A stretch of DNA of 64,000 bases from contig JBEEFW010000119.1 in the NCBI GenBank assembly GCA_041166385.1, forward strand, positions 1 to 64,000. Reading direction: 5' to 3'. The DNA comes from DASUCS01 sp041166385 (GTDB taxonomy: Bacteria > Actinomycetota > Acidimicrobiia > Acidimicrobiales > JACDCH01). Shown piece after piece: positions 58,572 to 64,000 of the stretch. Under the pieces are notes generated by a model that saw nothing but the letters and a program-made list of their open reading frames with translations, was not told the DNA's origin and did not search any database. The position numbers and the translations under genes were made by a program. Position 1 is the first letter of the stretch. The number at the start of each line of letters is the position of its first letter.

Positions 58572-59840
58572 ATGAGTACGACCACGGCGATTCCTCTCGA
58601 ATCCCCTCCAACCGTCGTTGACCGGACAAGGTCGACACGCACGGCGCGTCCCGATCTCGCCAAGACGTTGCAGTTGGTGCTGCGCGTCAGCATGGCCGGC
58701 ACCTACATCGGCCACGGCGCGTTCGGCATCATCGGCAAAGCCTCATGGCTGCCGTACTTCAATCTCTTCGGGTTCAGCGACAGCCAAGCTTGGACGCTGA
58801 TGCCCATCGTCGGCACGATGGACATCACCCTCGGCATCCTCATCCTGTTGTGGCCGACGCGGCTGTCGATGCTGCACCTCGCGTTCTGGGGCGTGCTCAC
58901 CGCGATGTTCCGCCCGCTCACGGGCGAAGGACTGTGGGAGGAAGTGTTCGAGCGCGGCGGCAACTACGCCGCGGCGATGTCGCTGCTCGTGTTGAGTGGC
59001 GTCGGCGGCTTTTCGATCAAGGGTTGGGTCGGACGAGTGTCCGAGGCGCCGGAGCTCACGAGGGCCAAGGCGATCACGATGCATTGGCTCCTGCGAGTCG
59101 GCACTGCGCTGCTGCTCGTCGGTCACGGTGGCTACGGCGTGTGGATGCACAAGAAGGTGTGGCTCACGTACTTCAGCCAACTCGGCCTCGATTCGAAGAC
59201 GGTCGCAGACCTCAATCTCTTCTATGTCATCGGTTGGTTCGAGATCGCTCTGGGCCTTGCCGTGCTGCTCAAGCCGTTGCGCCCGCTGCTCGTCGCGGTG
59301 TGTGCCTACAAGGTGTTCACGGAGCTCTTGCGGCCCGCGGCCGGCGAGCCCTGGTGGGAGTTCATCGAGCGTTCGGGCAGCTACCTCTGTCCCGTCGGCT
59401 TGGTGCTCGTCGACACCTGGTTGCGCCGCAACCCCGAAACCCCCGCGCTCGTTCCGGCAGCAGGGAGTTCTCGAGTCTTGGTCGTCGACGACGATCCGGC
59501 GGTCCGCGACCTCCTGCGCCTGGTGCTGGATCTCGAAGGCGGCTTCACCGTGGTCGGCGAAGCCGTGGATGGCCGGCAGGCGATCGAGATGGCTCGCGAG
59601 CTCCGACCGGATCTCGTGCTGCTCGACCTGCTGATGCCCGGCATGAGTGGCGACGAGGCCATCGAGGAGTTGGCCCGAGTCGCGCCCAACGCGAGGCTGG
59701 CCGTGCTCACGGCTCTCGATCCGGACAGCATCTCGTCCGAGACGATCGCCGGCGTCCATGCGGTCTACGACAAGAGCGCTGACCTGAGCGACGTCACCCA
59801 AGAGCTCGTCGCCCTGGTGGGCGCCCGAGTGCCCGCCTAG
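58572..59840 (+). CDS. duplicated DoxX-like membrane domain fused to a C-terminal receiver domain
   Basis: This 422-residue protein has two homologous membrane halves: residues about 35-145 with IGHGAFG and RPLTGEGLWEEVFERGGNY, and about 170-282 with VGHGGYG and RPAAGEPWWEFIERSGSY. They resemble DoxX-type four-helix units. A complete receiver domain follows (301-420): Asp306-Asp308, phospho-acceptor Asp352 in LLDLLMPGMSG, Thr380 and Lys401. No output domain is present. It is divergent from the LuxR ATPase. The membrane-receiver fusion is unusual. Confidence 0.85.
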   Translation: MSTTTAIPLESPPTVVDRTRSTRTARPDLAKTLQLVLRVSMAGTYIGHGAFGIIGKASWLPYFNLFGFSDSQAWTLMPIVGTMDITLGILILLWPTRLSMLHLAFWGVLTAMFRPLTGEGLWEEVFERGGNYAAAMSLLVLSGVGGFSIKGWVGRVSEAPELTRAKAITMHWLLRVGTALLLVGHGGYGVWMHKKVWLTYFSQLGLDSKTVADLNLFYVIGWFEIALGLAVLLKPLRPLLVAVCAYKVFTELLRPAAGEPWWEFIERSGSYLCPVGLVLVDTWLRRNPETPALVPAAGSSRVLVVDDDPAVRDLLRLVLDLEGGFTVVGEAVDGRQAIEMARELRPDLVLLDLLMPGMSGDEAIEELARVAPNARLAVLTALDPDSISSETIAGVHAVYDKSADLSDVTQELVALVGARVPA

Positions 59841-59933
59841 AACTAGTCGAAAATGGCCCTATCGGGTCATAGCTCCCTGAAGTGAAATGCGCTTTGCTCC
59901 CTAAAGCGGACAGTCGCTGCCGAAGGGGGAGAC

Positions 59934-60119
59934 ATGCTCACCATCATCGTGATCCTGGCGATCTGGTCGGTGCTCAGTCTCCCCCTCTCGGTGGTGCTCG
60001 GGTTCTCGTTCCGGGACGATCGCCTCGACCTGGTGGGCATGGACGGCGACGATGTCGTCTACCGGCGTGCGAGCGGCGAGCTCGAGCGGGTCCGCCTGGT
60101 CGACACCGCCGGCGTCTGA
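59934..60119 (+). CDS. 61-residue single-helix membrane protein
   Basis: It reads MLTIIVILAIWSVLSLPLSV, then a polar tail GFSFRDDRLDLVGMDGDDVV. A GGGGGAG ribosome site lies three bases before the ATG, which supports real translation. Two imperfect direct repeats, gctccctgaag (59872-59882) and gctccctaaag (59896-59906), lie upstream. It is preceded by the DoxX-receiver gene on the same strand. Function unknown. Confidence 0.6.
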   Translation: MLTIIVILAIWSVLSLPLSVVLGFSFRDDRLDLVGMDGDDVVYRRASGELERVRLVDTAGV

Positions 60120-60166
60120 CCCTGTAGGTCCATCCCGGCGGCGGGGTCGCCGCTTACGTTTGGCGG

Positions 60167-61672
60167 GTGCCAAGACACGCGGTGCCGGCACCGGTGTGGC
60201 GCAGGCTCGCGGTGCTCATCAGCACGACGATGGTGCTGGGCGCCGTCGTGGCCGTGTGGGTCACCCATTCCGAGTCGGGTCGCGTCGAGTCACCGGCGTC
60301 TCCGGCGTCCGCGGCGGCCACCGCCACCACCACACCCGGATCGACGGCAGCACCGATCCCCGTGGAACCGGGCTCGACCGTCGTCAACGGTCTCCTCACG
60401 TTTCGAGGCAACGCCACCCGCTCGCTCTACGGCCAGGGTCCGGTGCCGATGCATCCGCAGATCCTGTGGTCGTACCCCGACACGGCGATGTGCTCGCAGT
60501 CGCACGACCTCGCGGGATTCGCGGAGTGGTGTGGCATGGGCTGGACAGGTGAGCCGGCGGTGTGGGAGCGCGACGGTGTCACGCTGGTCGCGTTCGGCGC
60601 GTACGACCGCGCGCTGCACGTCCTCGATGCGGTGAGCGGCAAGGACGCGTTCCCGCCGTTCGTGACCGGCGATCTCATCAAGGGCTCGGTCAGCATCGAT
60701 CCCGACGGGTTCCCGCTGATCTACAGCGGATCGCGCGACGACTACTTCCGCGTCTACGCGTTCGACCGCCCCGAGCTCACCGAGCTGTGGAAGATCAACG
60801 CGTACGACGTGTCGCCGACGAAGTGGAACAACGATTGGGACGGTTCTGGACTCGTTCGTGACGACTACCTGTTCGAGGGCGGGGAGAACAGTCAGTTCCA
60901 CATCGTGAAGCTCAACCGCGCGATCGGGCCGGACGGCCACGTCACCGTCGCACCGAAGCTCGTGTTCCACGCGCCCGGTTGGGACGACCAGCTGCTGTCC
61001 GACTTCGGCGGCGAGGACGTGTCGATCGAGAGCTCGGTATCGATGTTCAACAACGTCGTGTACTTCGCCAACTCCGGCGGTCTGATCCAAGGCTGGGACG
61101 TCTCCGGACTCGCGGATGGCGTGACACCGAAGCGAGTGTTTCGGTTCTGGACGGGTGACGACACCGACGCGTCGGTCGTCATCGACGACCAGGGAATGCT
61201 GTACGTCGGTTCGGAGTACGAGCGGCAAAACGCTCGCTCGAAGAAGATCGGGCAGATCATGAAGCTCGATCCGTCGAAACCAGACGACCCGCTCGTGTGG
61301 TCGATACAAGATCACGACGCGGTGCCGGCCGGCGTGTGGGCCACGCCAGCGCTCGATCGCGACATGGTCTACGTCGCGACGAACGGCGGACGGTTGCTCG
61401 GCATCGATCGCATGACCGGAGAGATCCGCTGGACGAAGCACTTACCGGGCCCGACGTGGCAGTCGCCCGTCGTCGTCGACAACGTGCTCATCGAGGGTGA
61501 CTGCTCGGGCGTACTGCACGCGTACGACGTGAGCGACACGACGAAGGAACCGCCGGAGTTGTGGAAGCTGCAGCTTCCGAAGGGCTGCATCGAGGCGACG
61601 CCGGCGGTGTGGAAGGGCCGGATCTACCTCGGCACCCGATCGGGCAAGTTCTTCGCCATCGGCGACCCGTAG
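60167..61672 (+). CDS. membrane-anchored PQQ-type beta-propeller protein
   Basis: This 501-residue protein starts at a GTG. An N-terminal membrane helix (RLAVLISTTMVLGAVVAVWV) and a Thr/Ala/Pro-rich linker lead to a propeller with repeats such as LHVLDAVSGKDAFPP, YVATNGGRLLGIDRMTGEIR and YLGTRSGKFFAIG. Such repeats occur in PQQ-dependent dehydrogenases and in BamB-like scaffolds; I do not see a catalytic pair clearly. A Cys-containing segment (MCSQSHDLAGFAEWCGMG) lies near the propeller start. Extracytoplasmic binding or an enzymatic role remains open. Confidence 0.75.
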   Translation: MPRHAVPAPVWRRLAVLISTTMVLGAVVAVWVTHSESGRVESPASPASAAATATTTPGSTAAPIPVEPGSTVVNGLLTFRGNATRSLYGQGPVPMHPQILWSYPDTAMCSQSHDLAGFAEWCGMGWTGEPAVWERDGVTLVAFGAYDRALHVLDAVSGKDAFPPFVTGDLIKGSVSIDPDGFPLIYSGSRDDYFRVYAFDRPELTELWKINAYDVSPTKWNNDWDGSGLVRDDYLFEGGENSQFHIVKLNRAIGPDGHVTVAPKLVFHAPGWDDQLLSDFGGEDVSIESSVSMFNNVVYFANSGGLIQGWDVSGLADGVTPKRVFRFWTGDDTDASVVIDDQGMLYVGSEYERQNARSKKIGQIMKLDPSKPDDPLVWSIQDHDAVPAGVWATPALDRDMVYVATNGGRLLGIDRMTGEIRWTKHLPGPTWQSPVVVDNVLIEGDCSGVLHAYDVSDTTKEPPELWKLQLPKGCIEATPAVWKGRIYLGTRSGKFFAIGDP

Positions 61673-61740
61673 CGCAACACGGCGGCGCGTCGGGACCTTC
61701 GGCCCTACTCGTTCAGCGCCGCCGTGACGACACTTGTGGT

Positions 61741-62112
61741 GTGTTCAAGCCGCCGACGTCGTTGGTCGCCAGCGCCGCGTTGGCGCTCGGCCTGCTGGTT
61801 GCCGCGTGTGGCGGCGAAGCCGTGCTGCCGTCGCGAACGATGACGGTGGTCGGGCGCGAGATGGCCTTCGATGCACCCGATCGCGTCGAACCGGGCGAGT
61901 ATCAGATCGTGTTCCGCAACACGGGCGCCGAATTCCACGAGCTGGCGATCAAGGACTCGTCCGGCGATGTGATGACTCGGCGCAGCATCGCGGCCGGAGC
62001 CACGGCGACGATGAAAGTTCGGCTGGACCCGGGCACCTACGAGCTCGGCTGCTTCGAACCCGGTCACTACGCCGGCGGTATGCACCAGATGCTCGTCGTC
62101 GCCGCAACCTGA
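61741..62112 (+). CDS. cupredoxin-like lipoprotein
   Basis: This 123-residue protein starts at GTG 61741. A lipoprotein signal (LVASAALALGLLVAAC) precedes a small beta-sandwich. The type I copper ligands are complete: His in GAEFHELAIK, then Cys, His and Met in YELGCFEPGHYAGGMHQM. A longer upstream frame runs into the propeller gene and is rejected. Following the PQQ-type propeller, it could serve as its electron acceptor, which is inference. Confidence 0.75.
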   Translation: MFKPPTSLVASAALALGLLVAACGGEAVLPSRTMTVVGREMAFDAPDRVEPGEYQIVFRNTGAEFHELAIKDSSGDVMTRRSIAAGATATMKVRLDPGTYELGCFEPGHYAGGMHQMLVVAAT

Positions 62113-62145
62113 GCCGACCGCTCCATCGCTCGCCCCCGTTCGGGG

Positions 62146-62991
62146 TCACCCTGGTGAAGCGCTGCCCCCCGTTGCACTCGTCGTCGCGAAGCTCGTCCAC
62201 TGTGTCTGGCTGACGTCGCCGGGCCCGGCGAGCAATCCGACCGCAGAGCCCCGTGTGATCTCGTCGCGGATGAAGACTGGGATCAGCACGCCATCGACGA
62301 GCACCTCGACGCGACCGTCGACCCGTCGAATGTCGAGCGTGACCGCGCCCTGGTCGACAGGAGCGGCCGTGGCGACCACTGTTCCCGTTCCATTGGACAC
62401 GCGGGTCACCGTCCAGTGTGAAGAGCCCTGTGGAGCGACAACGGCCCAGTAATTGTCGCTGGCCACGAAGCCGAAGACGATGCCCGAACTGGGCGCGACG
62501 CCGGTGACGGTCGCGACGATCTCGACAGGCGCCGCGTCGAAGGCCAGAAGCGCGAAGCCCGGCTCCTCGTGGGCGGACGCGACAACCGCTCCGTTCGCAA
62601 GCGAGAACGCGGCGTTGACTGCGTTCCAGTGGCGACCGCCACGCAACGTGAGTGAGGTCAGATCCCCACCGCCGGCGTCTGCGTTGCTGATCCACTCCTG
62701 CGTGTCGGGTGCGGGCTCGTCTCGGTCGGCGGCGTTCTGCCGAAAAGACGCGACGGAGATCACGGCGAACACGACAGCGACGCCGAGGATCCAGAGATCA
62801 CGCGATGAGCGCCGTCCCTGTGACGGTGCGACCGCCGGCGGTGTCGCAGGAGGCCCTGATGGCGTGCGCAGCGCGTGCCGGCTCCGTCGTCGACCGAACG
62901 CCGTCGCGGCGAGGGTCGCGACCGCGCCGAAGATCACGGGTGCCAGCGTCGATCGCCGGCGCGGCGCGCGATGCGCCCATCGCGGACTCAA
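62146..62991 (-). CDS. membrane-anchored lectin-like (concanavalin-fold) protein, paralogue 2
   Basis: This 281-residue protein is given from TTG 62991; the start is uncertain. Two hydrophobic segments (APVIFGAVATLAATAF and LWILGVAVVFAVISVASF) precede an extracytoplasmic domain with SGIVFGFVASDNYWAVVAPQ and TLDIRRVDGRVEVLVDGVLI. The NYW and VxVxVDG positions recur in the upstream paralogue. This resembles LamG/3-keto-disaccharide-hydrolase-like sandwiches. No catalytic residues can be assigned. Confidence 0.6.
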   Translation of the reverse strand: MSPRWAHRAPRRRSTLAPVIFGAVATLAATAFGRRRSRHALRTPSGPPATPPAVAPSQGRRSSRDLWILGVAVVFAVISVASFRQNAADRDEPAPDTQEWISNADAGGGDLTSLTLRGGRHWNAVNAAFSLANGAVVASAHEEPGFALLAFDAAPVEIVATVTGVAPSSGIVFGFVASDNYWAVVAPQGSSHWTVTRVSNGTGTVVATAAPVDQGAVTLDIRRVDGRVEVLVDGVLIPVFIRDEITRGSAVGLLAGPGDVSQTQWTSFATTSATGGSASPG

Positions 62992-63037
62992 CCGGCGCCT
63001 CTGCGGGCGCTGTGCGTCCGCCGCGAGCGCGTCGTTC

Positions 63038-63712
63038 TCAATGGCTCGACACGAGGAAGTCGTCGAAGCGCGCCTTCAAGTCGACGTCCGCGGTTGCGAT
63101 GAGACCGACGCCGGTGGCGCCCTGTAGCGATGCGTCGGTGAATGTCTCCCGTGGCACCCCGTCGACGATGATCGTGATCTTCGGACCGTCGTAGGACGCT
63201 GCGATCGTGGTTCCGTCGTCCGCGGCGGCGAGGCCCGCGGTGCCCACGACCGTGAGCTGCCCATTGACCACCTTGGACAGGACGTACGTCGACACTTGAG
63301 GCACTGCGACGAAGCGCCAGTAGTTGGAGAGATCTTGGAATCGGAAGATCAATCCGGCCTCGTTTGCGATCACCGAGAGCGTGACCTCGGCGGTCCCGTT
63401 GCCGGAGGAGGAGCCGTTCAGCGCCACCGTCGGCACATCGCCGGCGCGCTTCAGCACGCGAGCCTGTTGGTCTTCGATGCCCCACAACCCGCCGATGTCC
63501 GACCACGCCGGTCCCTTCGACGGCGCGCCGAGTGATGTGCCGTCTGGGCGAGCGAAGTCGTCGAGGATCGCGGCGGTCGAGGTCAGTGACGTCGACGCGA
63601 TGGGCGGCACGGTGCTCTTCTCCGACCGGGCTACTGTCAGCGTGACGACGGTGACCACGGCGGTGGTGATCACCAGCAATGCCCCCAAAATCGCGACGGT
63701 GACCTTGAGCAC
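63038..63712 (-). CDS. membrane-anchored lectin-like (concanavalin-fold) protein, paralogue 1
   Basis: This 224-residue protein starts at GTG 63712 with AGAGGA upstream. One N-terminal helix (VTVAILGALLVITTAVVTVVTLTVA) precedes an extracytoplasmic sandwich domain: LDDFARPDGTSLG, LIFRFQDLSNYWRFVAVPQ, ITIIVDGVPRETF and a final LKARFDDFLVSSH. The start DDFxRxDG and end ARFDDF are typical of LamG/DUF1080-like jelly rolls. It is paralogous to the downstream gene 46 bases away. Confidence 0.65.
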   Translation of the reverse strand: MLKVTVAILGALLVITTAVVTVVTLTVARSEKSTVPPIASTSLTSTAAILDDFARPDGTSLGAPSKGPAWSDIGGLWGIEDQQARVLKRAGDVPTVALNGSSSGNGTAEVTLSVIANEAGLIFRFQDLSNYWRFVAVPQVSTYVLSKVVNGQLTVVGTAGLAAADDGTTIAASYDGPKITIIVDGVPRETFTDASLQGATGVGLIATADVDLKARFDDFLVSSH

Positions 63713-63861
63713 GGCATCCTCTGGCGACTGTTTGTCCGTGTCTGCTTCCAGGTGCACCCCCCGGGGCTCCCCACGGCCGGTACGGGCGGGCTCACGTGGG
63801 ACCGTACCAATATGGCATTCGTGCTGAACGCCGCGCGCGTGTCCCCTGACGGGTCCTGCAG

Positions 63862-64000
63862 TTGAGCACGGCGCTGCGCCGCGCCGGACGATGGTCGCGA
63901 GTTCATGCCGGGCTGCTCGTGCCGCTCTTGCTCGCAACGGCACCGGTCGCCACGGCGGTGCTCACGCTCATCGGTCAACGCTGGACGCCGACGGGTGATC
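63862..64000 (+). CDS. N-terminus of a membrane protein, truncated by the window end
   Basis: From TTG 63862 the frame reads LSTALRRAGRWSRVHAGLLV and then PLLLATAPVATAVLTLIGQR, a basic start followed by a membrane helix, still open at base 64000. The ending RWTPTGD resembles the first loop of large actinobacterial membrane glycosyltransferase-like proteins, but 46 residues are too few to assign. The 149 bases to the divergent paralogue contain the promoters. Confidence 0.45.
   Translation, partial: MSTALRRAGRWSRVHAGLLVPLLLATAPVATAVLTLIGQRWTPTGD

Noticed and set aside
60154..61441. Long minus-strand frames opposite the PQQ-type propeller gene
   Set aside because: They are antisense shadows of a gene with clear propeller repeats, and no independent motif is present.

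Overview
The window is the chromosomal replication-origin region of a high-G+C Gram-positive bacterium. The order cca / DUF6049 / kinase / ECF sigma / anti-sigma / trxB / trxA / cwlM-like / parB / parA / rsmG / jag / yidC / yidD / rnpA / rpmH / dnaA / dnaN / recF / DUF721 / gyrB / gyrA / DUF3566 / tRNA-Ile is the classic Actinomycetota origin layout and closely follows Mycobacterium tuberculosis Rv3907c-Rv3924c plus Rv0001-Rv0007. The padR-ino1, DUF5318, class A PBP and rpsF-ssb block at the left end matches Rv0046c-Rv0054. The deviations (no murJ in its usual place, a PilT-like ATPase, a WhiG/FliA-type sigma factor) suggest a deep, non-mycobacterial actinobacterium, possibly Acidimicrobiia. 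That class assignment is inference only.

Layout. 1-8.1 kb: leftward genes for ssb, rpsF, a DUF192 protein, panB, an alpha/beta hydrolase, a class A penicillin-binding protein, two polytopic membrane proteins and DUF5318. 8.1-10.7 kb: rightward padR-ino1 with candidate operators, then a methyltransferase. 10.7-14.2 kb: leftward cca, a degenerate PilT-like ATPase and an HDAC-family deacetylase. 14.3-24 kb: a rightward envelope and stress block (tandem GNAT, DUF6049, DegV, Ser/Thr kinase, sigma/anti-sigma, thioredoxin pair, CwlM-like protein). 24-29.4 kb: leftward parB-parA with two parS sites, rsmG, jag, yidC, yidD, rnpA, rpmH. 29.4-39.5 kb: oriC signals and the rightward replication genes dnaA to gyrA, a TadE-like protein, DUF3566 and tRNA-Ile.

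39.6-46.5 kb is a genomic island of about 6.9 kb inserted in the 3' half of tRNA-Ile and bounded by perfect 51-bp direct repeats. It carries a frameshifted integrase remnant, a RES toxin/antitoxin pair, an 818-residue fusion of a protein kinase to a dNTPase-type HD phosphohydrolase, an XRE regulator divergent from a 109-residue unknown, and a two-gene membrane operon whose larger member has a possible RelE-like head. Its base composition is lower in G+C than the flanks. The kinase-HD fusion is the best candidate for an undescribed, probably defence-related, system.

46.5-64 kb: a small ORF abutting the att site, an NAD(P)-binding oxidoreductase, a WhiG/FliA-type sigma factor, a histidine kinase convergent with a response regulator, a DUF3105 lipoprotein, map, a hisN-like phosphatase, a serine beta-lactamase-family protein, prfC, a large LuxR-type ATPase regulator, a duplicated DoxX-like membrane domain fused to a receiver domain, a PQQ-type beta-propeller protein, a cupredoxin lipoprotein, two paralogous membrane-anchored lectin-like proteins, and the start of a membrane-protein gene cut by the window end.

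Many starts are GTG or TTG and many neighbours overlap by 4-26 bases. Long antisense open frames (for example opposite gyrA, gyrB and cca-pilT) are composition artefacts and are not annotated.
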